Shown piece after piece: positions 37,601 through 45,045 of a DNA stretch of 64,000 nucleotides. The DNA is taken from contig NZ_QRDZ01000005.1 of NCBI RefSeq assembly GCF_003386235.1, positions 186,001 through 250,000 on the forward strand, written 5' to 3'. The position numbers and the translations under genes were made by a program. The stretch is from Cohnella phaseoli (GTDB lineage Bacteria; Bacillota; Bacilli; Paenibacillales; Paenibacillaceae). The stretch's first letter is position 1; each line of letters starts with the position of its first letter. The notes beneath the pieces were generated by a model. It saw only the letters and a program-made list of their open reading frames with translations. It was not told where the DNA came from and ran no database searches.

Positions 37601-38581
37601 AACGTTCTCGATCTGAAGCAGTTGGCCGCACAATTGGGCGTGGATGTGAATGATTTGCTGGTGAGTATCAACATCAAAACCTTGGAGGGGGCTGAGCTGA
37701 ACGCACTGGTACAAGCCTCAAATAAGCAGGGAATGAAACTGCTTAGCGAAGCAATCGAGTTCCAACTGATCGTGTCGGGAGGCGGACAGACATTGGAGGT
37801 AAGCGACTTCGGCGGCACGTATATGATGAAATCCATTGTGCTGGACGCAGGCGCGACGAAACGGAATAATACGGCGGTTCTGTACGATCCGACTGCCCAA
37901 ACCTTTACATTCGTACCGGCGATCACCGCTAATCTACGCGACGGGCGTGCGGAATCGGTAATGCGGGTGCCGCACAATAGTATATATGCCGTCATGGAAA
38001 CGGAGCCGGTCAAGTTTGCCGATATGACTGCACACTGGGCGAAGTCAGAAGTTGAGCGTATGGCCTCCAAGCGGATCGTCAGCGGTGTGTCGAAGACGAT
38101 CTACGCTCCGGATCGCCCCATTACCCGCGCGGAGTTCACGGCGTTGCTGGTGCGGGCGCTGGGCATTCGCACGGAAGCGGCGGCTGCCGGGAATGTGTTC
38201 GAGGATGTTCCGGCAAGCGCCTGGTATGCAGCTGTAATAGAAGCGGGGGCCAGGTCTGAACTCATAGCCGGGGTGAGCGGGACGCGCTTTGCGCCGGATA
38301 ACCGGATTACGCGGGAGCAGATTGCCGTAATGCTGGCGAATGCTCGTATGCTCGTGATTGACGGGGCAGCGAAAACGAAACAGCCGACGAACGCGCTCAG
38401 CAAATTTGACGACGCTGCGCAGATCTCGTCATGGGCCAGGGATGCGGTAGCAGAAGCTGTTGCCGCCGGCATCATTCAAGGCGTGGACGGAGACCGGCTT
38501 GCGCCCGCCGCAACGGCGACGCGAGCGCAGGCGGCGGTTATGGTGGAGAGATTGTTGCGGGAGATTGGATTTTTGGAATAG
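34601..38581 (+). CDS. BspA-type leucine-rich-repeat surface protein with SLH anchor
   Basis: Start ATG 34601 (AAGGTGATC upstream); 1326 aa. After a signal peptide ending near AQAA come roughly 18 LRR_5 units of 23 residues (pattern NQLTEVTIPNSVTEIGxxAF) up to about residue 470, a cadherin-like beta domain, three consecutive 79-residue Ig-like repeats with the shared block SQKWADGERTA, a Pro/Ser linker, a beta-rich pre-SLH domain similar to that of the chitinase, and three SLH motifs (about 1145-1320). It is held on the cell wall; BspA-type repeats commonly serve adhesion. The three Ig-like repeats are almost identical in DNA as well, suggesting recent duplication. Confidence 0.92.
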   Translation: MKRGIIHKLGVYLLAVSMMLGSHLLYAVPSAQAAIEGEYEYFPVEDGSAVRLSSYNGNDEDVVIPAQLGGLNVVEISTGAFRNKQLKSVTIPNTVERFGYEAFANNQLTEIIIPDSVMDLGRLTFSGNQLTDVEIPSGVTSIGERVFLNNQLTSVTIPDTVAEIGPQAFYGNQLTAVQLPNSLTTIREWAFGDNQLASLIIPNSVTEIEWAAFRDNQLTTLGISNSLTTINSNTFANNLLTTVNIPSSVTTIREDAFRGNQLSTLAIPNHVTEISTGAFSDNNLTEVTLSNGLTTISGGMFRNNQLTEVMIPNSITEIEGGAFADNQIQHLELSSTVTKIGESAFEANQLTELVIPSSVREIDQMAFGQNQISELTIEEGLETIGAAAFMENQLTDLTIPGSVKSIGPSAFNKNQLTKLTIKDGVETIDPYAFVYNQLTEVTLPASVTSVGISAFGANEIRDLMILNPNAILGDNLFDIVFGGDIIYENTFEVTIYGEDPSTARTYALNNGHSFQEISAELENLELDIPGLHFDPNERSFSLVTNASSVVVTPTPVVPLAEVQINQTVIPYGTSSTLIPLDEGLETIVVDVIASEAWAEQYQIALTVDRTDPAIELTPNPVSATNGDVTVTADVDGTGCGIASQKWADGERTANFFTAGGTDFADDFTVIANGTYTVYARDEAGNEAVKTITIGNIHRDGPTIQLIANPTGPTNSNVTVTAAVYSTGSGIASQKWADGERTADFFAAGGTDFTGDFTVSENGAYTVYARDEASNEAVKTITIANIHREGPVIDLIANPTALTNSNVTVTAVVYSTGSGIDSQKWADGERTADFFAAGGTDFTGNFMVSANGMYTVYARDEAGNEAVKTIAIANIGIPNTPSPSGSNPAGQAQPVKDPEPKTTVLIDKGIIVIKVTPKDIKEVKQPDGRVVDVVDLPKEIIDQLPKLLDQADRPFVRVEIDDRNPEVRLQLPAGPLGDWTSQHPDIAFETRLNGSSFQLEVNVLDLKQLAAQLGVDVNDLLVSINIKTLEGAELNALVQASNKQGMKLLSEAIEFQLIVSGGGQTLEVSDFGGTYMMKSIVLDAGATKRNNTAVLYDPTAQTFTFVPAITANLRDGRAESVMRVPHNSIYAVMETEPVKFADMTAHWAKSEVERMASKRIVSGVSKTIYAPDRPITRAEFTALLVRALGIRTEAAAAGNVFEDVPASAWYAAVIEAGARSELIAGVSGTRFAPDNRITREQIAVMLANARMLVIDGAAKTKQPTNALSKFDDAAQISSWARDAVAEAVAAGIIQGVDGDRLAPAATATRAQAAVMVERLLREIGFLE

Positions 38582-38724
38582 ATTGGCTATTTGACGCTCG
38601 CGATGCGGAGATTCCCATTTACACATGATTTTTTTCCAGGCTCGTCAAGATTGTCCGAATAAATGGTCAAGTCCCCCCATAAACATGAAGCATGGATTGA
38701 TTAATGTGCTGAGGGGTGGATCGC

Positions 38725-39885
38725 ATGCATCGTCGGATTTCATGGATCGCAGCCGTTGCCGTCGCAATGGTCGTATTTTTGGCCGGTTGCGGCAGCAAGA
38801 ACGCGGAGTCGATCGTGAAGGACTTGGACAAAGTTGTGGACAAAATGGAGAGCTACGAAGGCAGCGGTACGATGATCTTGCATACGGGACAGCAGCCGCT
38901 GGAGTACAAAGTGGAAGTATGGTATCAGAAGCCGGACATGTACCGGATCGCCTTGACGAACGCCAAGCGCGATATTACGCAGATCGTGCTTCGCAACGAG
39001 GATGGGGTGTTCGTGCTTACTCCGCAGTTGAACAAAAGCTATCGCTTCCAAAGCGACTGGCCGGACAACCAAGGGCAGGTTTACTTGTACCAGACGCTGG
39101 CGGACAGCATCATCAAGGATAACTCCCGCCAGTTCGCCACCGACAAAGACACTTACGTATTCGACGTGATGGCGGGCAATTATCAGAACGGCTCGTTCGC
39201 CCGGCAGAAAATTTGGCTGGCGCAGGACGATTACTCGCCGAAGCATGTGGAAGTCTCGGACGCCAACGGCAACAAGATGGTCGAGGTTATTTTCAACACA
39301 TTCGAATTTGGCAAGAAGTTCGATAAATCCGCCTTCGATATGGATTCGAACATGGGAGTGACCCCAGGCTCGAACTCCAAACCGTCGGAAGGCGCCCCAA
39401 GCCCGGGAGCTTCGGCTTCCCCGGACGCAAGCGCCGCTCCCGATGCGACCGCTTCTCCGGATTCCACAGAAGCTCCTGACGCGACGGCATCGCCGGACGG
39501 CCAGCCTCCTGCGGAAGAGGAGCCGACTCCTGCGCAGAACACTTCGTTCTCGCTGATCGAACCGGACATCGAGGCGCTGCCGGCAGGCGTGGAACTGCTC
39601 GATCAGACCGATCTGCAGTTGGTCGACAATCCGGCATATATGCTGCGGTATACGGGAAGCTACGACTTCACGATTACGGAGACCCCGGCCAGAGTTGAAG
39701 AAGTGGCGATGAACGAAGGAGACATGCTTGACCTCGGGTTTACGCTCGGCCATATGACGGAAGGCGCCGTGAGGACGCTGACCTGGACATACGACGGCAT
39801 CAAATTCCGCTTGACCAGCGAGGATCTGGAAAACCCCGATATGGTGCGAATCGCTCAATCGATGGTCGATTCGTCGGGCAAATAA
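38725..39885 (+). CDS. ydcC: YdcC-like sporulation lipoprotein (LolA-like fold)
   Basis: ATG 38725 is preferred (GAGGGG 8 nt upstream). 386 aa with lipobox FLAGC and the B. subtilis YdcC pattern: KSYRFQSDWP, QVYLYQTLADSI, VFVLTPQLN. The LolA-like beta fold is followed by an Ala/Ser/Pro-rich linker (about 215-270) and a C-terminal DUF4367-like part. In B. subtilis the gene also lies just before alr (dal), mazE and mazF, and belongs to the mother-cell sporulation regulon. The exact function is unknown. Confidence 0.9.
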   Translation: MHRRISWIAAVAVAMVVFLAGCGSKNAESIVKDLDKVVDKMESYEGSGTMILHTGQQPLEYKVEVWYQKPDMYRIALTNAKRDITQIVLRNEDGVFVLTPQLNKSYRFQSDWPDNQGQVYLYQTLADSIIKDNSRQFATDKDTYVFDVMAGNYQNGSFARQKIWLAQDDYSPKHVEVSDANGNKMVEVIFNTFEFGKKFDKSAFDMDSNMGVTPGSNSKPSEGAPSPGASASPDASAAPDATASPDSTEAPDATASPDGQPPAEEEPTPAQNTSFSLIEPDIEALPAGVELLDQTDLQLVDNPAYMLRYTGSYDFTITETPARVEEVAMNEGDMLDLGFTLGHMTEGAVRTLTWTYDGIKFRLTSEDLENPDMVRIAQSMVDSSGK

Positions 39886-39900
39886 TAACAAACGCGTGAA

Positions 39901-39951
39901 CGGGCTGCTCCGCCGGCCGTCGAGAGACGGAGGCGGGCAGCCCGGTTTGCT
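39901..39951 (+). terminator. terminator after ydcC
   Basis: CGGGCTGCTCCGCC pairs with GGCGGGCAGCCCG, followed by GTTTGCTT. Confidence 0.75.
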
Positions 39952-40079
39952 TCGGAAGGCGGCTTCCGTTCCGCGGCTTAATGTCAAAGGTTGCCAGCCC
40001 AAATATCGTTGACAGTCCTACGCTCGCCCGGTAACATTGATTTATTGCAGTTTTTGCGCGAGCAGGGAGTGAACGGTCA

Positions 40080-41267
40080 GTGAACTGTTATTACCGGCCG
40101 ACCGTGGCTGAGATTTCCCTTGACGCTCTCGCCCATAACATCGGGGCGTTCCGCGAACGCTTGTCCCCCGGGACGAAGCTGCTCGCATCGGTCAAAGCGA
40201 ACGCATATGGGCATGGAGCGCCGGAAATCGCGAGCAGAGCGGTAGCGGCGGGCGTCGATTACTTGGGAGTCGCGTTTCTGGACGAAGCTTTGCAGCTTAG
40301 AGCCGCAGGGATTGAGGCGCCGATACTGGTGCTGGGTTATACGCCTCCGGCAGGTTACGCGAAGGCGAGAGAATTGGGAATTACGTTAACGTTATATCGG
40401 GACGAGATGCTGGAAGCGGCGGCGGAGCTTCCGGTCTCCGGACGCAAACTGAAAATCCATGTAAAAGTCGACTCGGGCATGGGTCGTCTTGGTCTGCTTC
40501 CGGGACGGCAGGCGGAGCAGTTTCTGGAGCGCGCTTGCGCTCTGCCTCAGGTGGAAGTGGAAGGGCTTTACACCCACTTTGCCCGTGCCGACGAGACGGA
40601 CAAAGCGTATACGGAGATGCAGATCGAGCGGTTCACCGCAGTATCCGATTATGCGCGCAGGGCGGGCATGCCGATCTCCATCGTCCATACGGGCAACAGC
40701 GCGGCGGGAGTCGATCTGCCGGAACGAACGGGCGGCATGCTGCGTCTGGGAATCGGCATGTACGGTTTGTATCCGAGCGACGAGGTCAACGCCGATTCGG
40801 TCGCGCTGAAACCGGTAATGTCGCTGAAAACCTCCGTTGTACACGTCAAACAGCTGGAAGCGGGAGAAGGAATCAGCTACGGTACCCGTTATTTTACCCA
40901 AGGCAGCGAGACGATTGGTACGCTTCCGATCGGTTACGCCGACGGCTTCAGCCGGATGCTGAGCGGCAAGGCGGAGGCGCTTGTGCGGGGACGCAGAGTT
41001 CCGGTGCTCGGAACGATCTGCATGGATCAATGCATGATCCGTCTGAATGACGCTTTCGTCGAAGGGGAAGCGGCCATCGAACCGGGAGAAGAAGTGGTGC
41101 TTATCGGCCGTCAGGGCGAGGAAGCGATCTCGGCCGAGGAAGTGGCGCAGAAGCTGGGAACGATCCCTTACGAATTAATCTGCATGCTGGCGGCGAGAGT
41201 CCCTCGAGTGTATGTCAGCGGCGGAGAGATCGTATCGGTCGTTAATCCGTTAATTGCGCTTGGTTAA
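40080..41267 (+). CDS. alr: alanine racemase
   Basis: 395-aa PLP enzyme that interconverts L- and D-alanine for peptidoglycan. Lys39 in LLASVKANAYGHGA is the PLP lysine; GSGMGRLG-like VDSGMGRLGL, the catalytic Tyr in GEGISYGTRY (about 268) and CMDQCMI are present. The start is GTG 40080 with GGAG about 9 nt upstream, which puts the lysine at the usual residue 39. Position between ydcC and mazEF matches Bacillus. Confidence 0.97.
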   Translation: MNCYYRPTVAEISLDALAHNIGAFRERLSPGTKLLASVKANAYGHGAPEIASRAVAAGVDYLGVAFLDEALQLRAAGIEAPILVLGYTPPAGYAKARELGITLTLYRDEMLEAAAELPVSGRKLKIHVKVDSGMGRLGLLPGRQAEQFLERACALPQVEVEGLYTHFARADETDKAYTEMQIERFTAVSDYARRAGMPISIVHTGNSAAGVDLPERTGGMLRLGIGMYGLYPSDEVNADSVALKPVMSLKTSVVHVKQLEAGEGISYGTRYFTQGSETIGTLPIGYADGFSRMLSGKAEALVRGRRVPVLGTICMDQCMIRLNDAFVEGEAAIEPGEEVVLIGRQGEEAISAEEVAQKLGTIPYELICMLAARVPRVYVSGGEIVSVVNPLIALG

Positions 41268-41292
41268 TATTGGATGTGGATTTTGTCCGACT

Positions 41293-41330
41293 TTGGCAGG
41301 AATGTCGCCTTACAATCTAGAATATCTAGA
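41293..41330 (+). promoter_or_regulatory. candidate promoter and palindromic operator before mazEF
   Basis: TTGGCA (41293-41298) and TAGAAT (41318-41323) are 19 nt apart. TCTAGAATATCTAGA (41316-41330) is a perfect 15-bp palindrome over the -10 region, a plausible site for the ribbon-helix-helix antitoxin. Confidence 0.5.
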
Positions 41331-41401
41331 ATAATTGTTACCAGACTCATCCATACTGGAAAAAAGGCGCTTGTTGGAAAATCTTTGGGGGTGTCCGTTC
41401 G

Positions 41402-41683
41402 GTGGCCAATTTACACAATACGAAACGCATTATGATCAGTCTCCCCGATCATTTGCTGCGCGAAGTCGATTTTGTCGTCGCCAAGGAGAACACTAACCGC
41501 AGCGAAATCGTTCGTCAGGCGATGAAGCATTATCTCGTCGATCGCAAGAAGCGGCTCATTCGCGATGCGATGCAGCGCGGGTATTTGGAAATGGCTAAAA
41601 TCAATTTGCACATGGCATCGGAAGCGTTCCACGCGGAAGAAGATGCGGACAACATACTGGGTCGCCTCGTAAGCGGGGTGTAA
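41402..41683 (+). CDS. mazE: EndoAI/MazE-type antitoxin, ribbon-helix-helix
   Basis: 93 aa from GTG 41402 (GGGGGTG upstream). The N terminus KRIMISLPDHLLREVD is a ribbon-helix-helix DNA-binding strand, followed by a helical tail that in Bacillus EndoAI binds and blocks the toxin. Three nt separate it from mazF, so the pair is translationally coupled and probably autoregulated. Confidence 0.95.
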   Translation: MANLHNTKRIMISLPDHLLREVDFVVAKENTNRSEIVRQAMKHYLVDRKKRLIRDAMQRGYLEMAKINLHMASEAFHAEEDADNILGRLVSGV

Positions 41684-41686
41684 ACT

Positions 41687-42037
41687 TTGATCGTAAAACG
41701 CGGGGATGTGTTTTATGCGGATTTGTCGCCGGTCGTCGGCTCGGAGCAGGGCGGAGTGCGTCCGGTTTTGATCATTCAGAACGATATCGGGAACCGGTTC
41801 AGCCCGACGGTGATTATCGCGGCTATCACGGCGCAAATCCAGAAGGCGAAGCTGCCGACCCACGTTGAAATCGAAGCGAAGACCCATGGCATGGAGAGGG
41901 ATTCCGTCATTCTGCTTGAACAGATTCGCACAATCGACAAGCAGCGGCTGACGGATAAAATTACTCATTTGGACGACGAAACGATGCACAAGGTGGATGA
42001 CGCCTTGCAGATCAGCGTCGGCCTAATCGACTTTTAA
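41687..42037 (+). CDS. mazF: MazF/EndoA mRNA interferase toxin
   Basis: 116-aa protein starting at TTG 41687 (AGCGGGGTG upstream), with the family landmarks [42 protein letters not shown] and [13 protein letters not shown]. The Arg and Thr of the RNase active site are intact. It cuts mRNA at short sequence motifs (UACAU in B. subtilis). A chromosomal copy between alr and tex is normal in Bacillus. Confidence 0.97.
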   Translation: MIVKRGDVFYADLSPVVGSEQGGVRPVLIIQNDIGNRFSPTVIIAAITAQIQKAKLPTHVEIEAKTHGMERDSVILLEQIRTIDKQRLTDKITHLDDETMHKVDDALQISVGLIDF

Positions 42038-42128
42038 AACGGAAATTCGGACAGGTGCCGCTCGGTCAGAGCGGTTGCTTGTCGTTTTTGCGAATTCAAT
42101 TCCAGATGAAAACGGAGTGTTGTGACCT

Positions 42129-43364
42129 ATGACGAATTTGACGCAAAAATTGGACAGGTATGCGGAACTGATCGTACGCTTCGGCGTTAACGTGCAGCAG
42201 GGACAAGAGGTGTTCATCATCGGCTCGATCGAGATCGCCGATCTGGTACGCCGGGTAGCGGCCCAAGCCTATGAGGCTGGCGCAGGCAACGTGCATGTGG
42301 ACTGGTCGGACGAATATTTGACACGCCTCAAATACGAGAAAGCGTCGGACGACGTATTCTCCCGGTTCCCGGAATGGGAGACGGCCAAGCGGAACGATTT
42401 TGTCGCGCGCGGCGCGGCTTTCATCTCCTTCTCCGCTCCGAATCCGGACTTGCTCAAGGGCATCGACGCTTCGCGCATTGGCAATTACCAGAAAGCCGCG
42501 GGCCAAGGACTTAGCGAGTTCAGAAGAGCGATTCAGTCGGACAAGGTGAGTTGGACGGTAGTAGCCGCCTCCACGAAGGATTGGGCGATCAAAGTATTCC
42601 CCGACAGCGCTACGGAGCAGGAAGCGGTCGACAAGCTGTGGGATGCAATTTTCAGTTCGGTGCGCCTGGATGCGGGCGACCCGGTGAAAGCATGGAAAGA
42701 GCATGACGCGAATTTACATAAGAAGAGCGACTGGCTGAACGAGAAACGGTTCGCGAAGCTGCACTATCGCGCTCCGGGCACGGATCTGACGATCGGCCTG
42801 TCGGAGAAGCATCTGTGGGTGGCGGCAAGCAGCGTGAACGAGAACGGCGTGCCGTTCATGGCGAACATGCCGACGGAGGAAGTGTTCACCGTCCCATTGA
42901 AGACTGCAGTGGACGGTTATGTGTCCAGCACGAAGCCGCTCAGCCACGGCGGCAATCTGATCGACGGCTTTAAGCTGACGTTCGAGCAAGGACGCATTGT
43001 AAAAGTAGAGGCGGAGCAGGGAGAAGAAAATTTGCGTCAACTGGTCGAGAGCGACGAGGGCGCGCATTACCTGGGCGAGGTAGCGCTTGTGCCGCACGAA
43101 TCCCCGATCTCGCAATCGAACGTGCTGTTCCTGAACACGCTGTTCGACGAGAATGCGTCGAATCATTTGGCGATCGGCAGCGGCTACGCCTTTAACGTGG
43201 AAGGCGGCAAGAAAATGACGCAGGAGCAGCTTGCCGAGGCGGGAGTCAATTCGAGCATCGTGCACGTCGACTTCATGATCGGCTCGGCCGAGATGGACAT
43301 TGACGGCGTATGCGCCGACGGCACGGTCGTTCCGGTATTCCGTAAGGGCAACTGGGCGTTCTAG
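42129..43364 (+). CDS. M29 family aminopeptidase (AmpS/PepS type)
   Basis: 411 aa. The family pattern is clear: LDRYAELIVRFGVNVQQGQEV, EVFTVPLKTAVDGYV, GEVALVPHESPISQSNVLFLNTLFDENASNHLAIG (metal ligands E, E, H and D), and VHVDFMIGSAEMDIDG near the end. It removes N-terminal amino acids in the cytoplasm using cobalt or zinc. GGAGTG precedes ATG 42129. It lies alone after mazF. Confidence 0.95.
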   Translation: MTNLTQKLDRYAELIVRFGVNVQQGQEVFIIGSIEIADLVRRVAAQAYEAGAGNVHVDWSDEYLTRLKYEKASDDVFSRFPEWETAKRNDFVARGAAFISFSAPNPDLLKGIDASRIGNYQKAAGQGLSEFRRAIQSDKVSWTVVAASTKDWAIKVFPDSATEQEAVDKLWDAIFSSVRLDAGDPVKAWKEHDANLHKKSDWLNEKRFAKLHYRAPGTDLTIGLSEKHLWVAASSVNENGVPFMANMPTEEVFTVPLKTAVDGYVSSTKPLSHGGNLIDGFKLTFEQGRIVKVEAEQGEENLRQLVESDEGAHYLGEVALVPHESPISQSNVLFLNTLFDENASNHLAIGSGYAFNVEGGKKMTQEQLAEAGVNSSIVHVDFMIGSAEMDIDGVCADGTVVPVFRKGNWAF

Positions 43365-43422
43365 GAATGCGGCGGGCATTGATCTAAGCAGCTGCAGTGT
43401 TATCTATACGAATAAGCCTATC

Positions 43423-43493
43423 CGTAAGCGCCTGAAGGCGGCTTGAACGGATGGCGAGAAGCAGTCCGGGCGCCCTACGCGTCCGGACTGTTT
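43423..43493 (+). terminator. two hairpins after the aminopeptidase gene
   Basis: First, ATCCGT-AAGCGCC pairs with GGCGGCTT-ACGGAT around TGAA. Second, CAGTCCGG (43462-43469) pairs with CCGGACTG (43483-43490) and is followed by TTT. Together they probably end the transcript. Confidence 0.55.
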
Positions 43494-43544
43494 GCCATAT
43501 CGGGGGTCCGTCGCATTACTTACGTAAGATCAGGTGGAGTGACA

Positions 43545-43631
43545 ATGGAAGCGCTGTCTATAGGGGACTGCCGAGACTTCGACAAAGGTGTAGTGAAGGG
43601 AGGAGCAGCGCGATTCGCGGATAGTGTTTAG
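43545..43631 (+). CDS. possible 28-aa small protein
   Basis: ATG 43545 has a good AGGTGGAG ribosome site 8 nt upstream, and the frame runs 28 codons to TAG with composition typical of coding sequence (acidic and glycine-rich, one Cys). No family recognised and no signal or membrane segment. It could be chance; only conservation would decide. Confidence 0.2.
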   Translation: MEALSIGDCRDFDKGVVKGGAARFADSV

Positions 43632-43708
43632 GGTATCGTCGAACAAAAACGGATGTGAATTCCGATTTGCGGAGAATCGCAGCATTGTTATCCGTTTAAT
43701 GGATAAAT

Positions 43709-43738
43709 TTGTCCCGTGACGCGCGAATTGGTTATGAT
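43709..43738 (+). promoter_or_regulatory. candidate promoter left of the invertible segment
   Basis: TTGTCC (43709-43714) and TATGAT (43733-43738), 18 nt apart, point into the left inverted repeat. In the present orientation it is antisense to the recombinase; after inversion it would read the recombinase gene in sense. Confidence 0.4.
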
Positions 43739-43802
43739 ACACTAAACCTAATAGGCGCTATTTCGTACGGTATATGTATAATGACGTTTGATCAGGCACA
43801 GT

Positions 43803-43830
43803 ATATCGTACAATAATAGTTATACGACAT
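43803..43830 (+). repeat. left 28-bp inverted repeat (recombination site)
   Basis: Begins ATATCGTACAATAATAG and ends TTATACGACAT; the exact reverse complement is at 44914-44941. Internal arms TCGTACAAT and GTTATACGA form an imperfect dyad around a short AT centre, resembling the paired binding arms of XerC/D or Cre sites. Confidence 0.9.
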
Positions 43831-43858
43831 TTTCCGCCAAAGTCCTGCATTCTTTTTT

Positions 43859-43897
43859 AGAAAACAGGAATTTATCAGGTCTAAAGACCTATTTTCT
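43859..43897. terminator. weak bidirectional terminator at the recombinase 3' end
   Basis: AGAAAACAGG (43859-43868) pairs with CCTATTTTCT (43888-43897), one mismatch; a nested AGGTC-TAAA-GACCT stem is an alternative. The A- and T-tracts lie in opposite arms, so it can act on both strands. It lies inside the invertible segment. Confidence 0.4.
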
Positions 43898-43920
43898 TGG
43901 AAAAGACTGACTGCAAACGC

Positions 43921-44892
43921 TCATTTCCAAATATATTCATGAAGGCAGTCCTGGACGAAGTCCGGGGCGGCCTTTTTGATTTGCTCCACCGTATGCATGT
44001 ATCTCTGGGTCGTGTTGATATGGGAATGACCAAGTGTTTCCTGGACTTGCTGCAGCGAGGCGCCGTTTAACAAAGCAAGGGTTGCGTTAGTATGTCTTAG
44101 CCAGTGCGGAGACGGTCTTTTGCGAATTGCGCTTCGTTTTCCGGCATCGCTGATGATCCGTTCGACCTGTCTGGTCGATAAGGGAAACAATCGGCGCTCT
44201 TGAGAAGCTCCGGCACTCTGAACATAGCTTCCGATGTAGCTTTTGAATAGCTCCCATAACTCCGAGGGCACTTTGATCTCCCGATCTTTTCCCCCTTTGC
44301 TGTGTTTGACGGACAGCCATATCCCCCTATCCTCGGGATCCGGGTAGAAATCCGCTGTCGTTATGGACACCAGCTCCGAGACCCGGGTACCTAGCATGAC
44401 CAGCGATAATCCAATCAAATAGTTGCGAATTCCTTGCTTCTTGAGGCAAAGCAGCAGCTTGCCAACCTCCGATTTGGTCAAATATCTGCGCTTGCTCGTT
44501 ACAGGTACGGCAGGCAAACGAACGCTGGTTGTCGGGTTGTGCGGGAACAGGGCGATATTGGCGTCGCTTCCCCATTTGTAGAGCGATTTAAGAGGAGCAA
44601 TATAGGCGGCCACGCTGGCCGGAGCAAGCGGCAGCTCGGAATAACTGTAGCCCCCGGCAATCAAACATGCCTTAAAAGCTTCGATTTCTCTCCAAGATAC
44701 TTTGGACAAAGGTTTATAGGCCACGAAGGCGCGAAATCGATCGATTGCTCGCAAGTAATTGCGGACGGTATTCGTCGATAGGTTGCATGAAGACAGAAAC
44801 ATGCGAATGATCCGGCTGTCGTTATCCTTCATGTCCTGGGCCTCGTGATGATATACTAGGCTGTTTTCTTTTAAGTATGGAACCGTTGACAT
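43921..44892 (-). CDS. tyrosine recombinase/integrase
   Basis: 323 aa. N-terminal SAM-like core-binding domain (about 25-115; STNTVRNYLRAIDRFRAFV) and a C-terminal catalytic domain with all key residues: R170 (LGTRVSEL), K199 (HSKGGKDREI), H263 and R266 (HWLRHTNA), H289 (LGHSH) and nucleophile Y298 (TTQRYMH). The size and order match XerC/D-type and phase-variation recombinases. The start ATG 44892 is only 22 bp from the right inverted repeat, and its stop is 90 bp from the left one. The tight enclosure suggests it acts on these repeats and inverts its own gene. No excisionase or att-like direct repeats were seen. Confidence 0.95.
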   Translation of the reverse strand: MSTVPYLKENSLVYHHEAQDMKDNDSRIIRMFLSSCNLSTNTVRNYLRAIDRFRAFVAYKPLSKVSWREIEAFKACLIAGGYSYSELPLAPASVAAYIAPLKSLYKWGSDANIALFPHNPTTSVRLPAVPVTSKRRYLTKSEVGKLLLCLKKQGIRNYLIGLSLVMLGTRVSELVSITTADFYPDPEDRGIWLSVKHSKGGKDREIKVPSELWELFKSYIGSYVQSAGASQERRLFPLSTRQVERIISDAGKRSAIRKRPSPHWLRHTNATLALLNGASLQQVQETLGHSHINTTQRYMHTVEQIKKAAPDFVQDCLHEYIWK

Positions 44893-44913
44893 GTTCTCTG
44901 TGCCCCCTGCCTG

Positions 44914-44941
44914 ATGTCGTATAACTATTATTGTACGATAT
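44914..44941 (-). repeat. right 28-bp inverted repeat (recombination site)
   Basis: Exact reverse complement of 43803-43830. It lies between the recombinase start (22 bp away) and the HD-GYP gene start (104 bp away), so recombination here changes what lies upstream of the chemosensory operon. Confidence 0.9.
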
Positions 44942-44950
44942 GTATCTCAT

Positions 44951-44966
44951 GATAATCGAGATTATC
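44951..44966. promoter_or_regulatory. 16-bp palindrome in the leader of the chemosensory operon
   Basis: GATAATC-GA-GATTATC is a perfect inverted repeat 9 bp right of the inverted repeat. GATAAT could also act as a -10 box with a -35 element inside the repeat, so the palindrome may be an operator over a promoter. I could not assign a convincing -35 hexamer. Confidence 0.45.
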
Positions 44967-45045
44967 GTTTGAGAGGAGGCCGCAAGTACGAGAAGCTGTT
45001 AACCCTGTTGTGTTTATCCGGGAATCGACGCGGAAGAGGTGGGGC

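Larger units (their letters stand above)
43803..44941. mobile_element. recombinase cassette bounded by perfect inverted repeats (putative invertible segment)
   Basis: A 1139-bp unit holding only one tyrosine recombinase gene and its flanks, enclosed by 28-bp inverted repeats identical at every base. The repeats contain a dyad like a recombinase core site. I find no target-site duplication (flanks ..CACAGT and GTATCT..), which favours an inversion cassette over an inserted IS, but insertion cannot be excluded. The contents are AT-richer than the neighbours. Confidence 0.7.

Noticed and set aside
43365..43920. Prophage or integrated element with attL/attR around the integrase
   Set aside because: No phage gene, no direct repeats and no tRNA; the only flanking repeats are the inverted pair.
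43803..44941. Classical insertion sequence with target-site duplication
   Set aside because: Tyrosine recombinase instead of a DDE transposase, and flanking bases show no duplication beyond a trivial match; kept as an alternative in the cassette entry.
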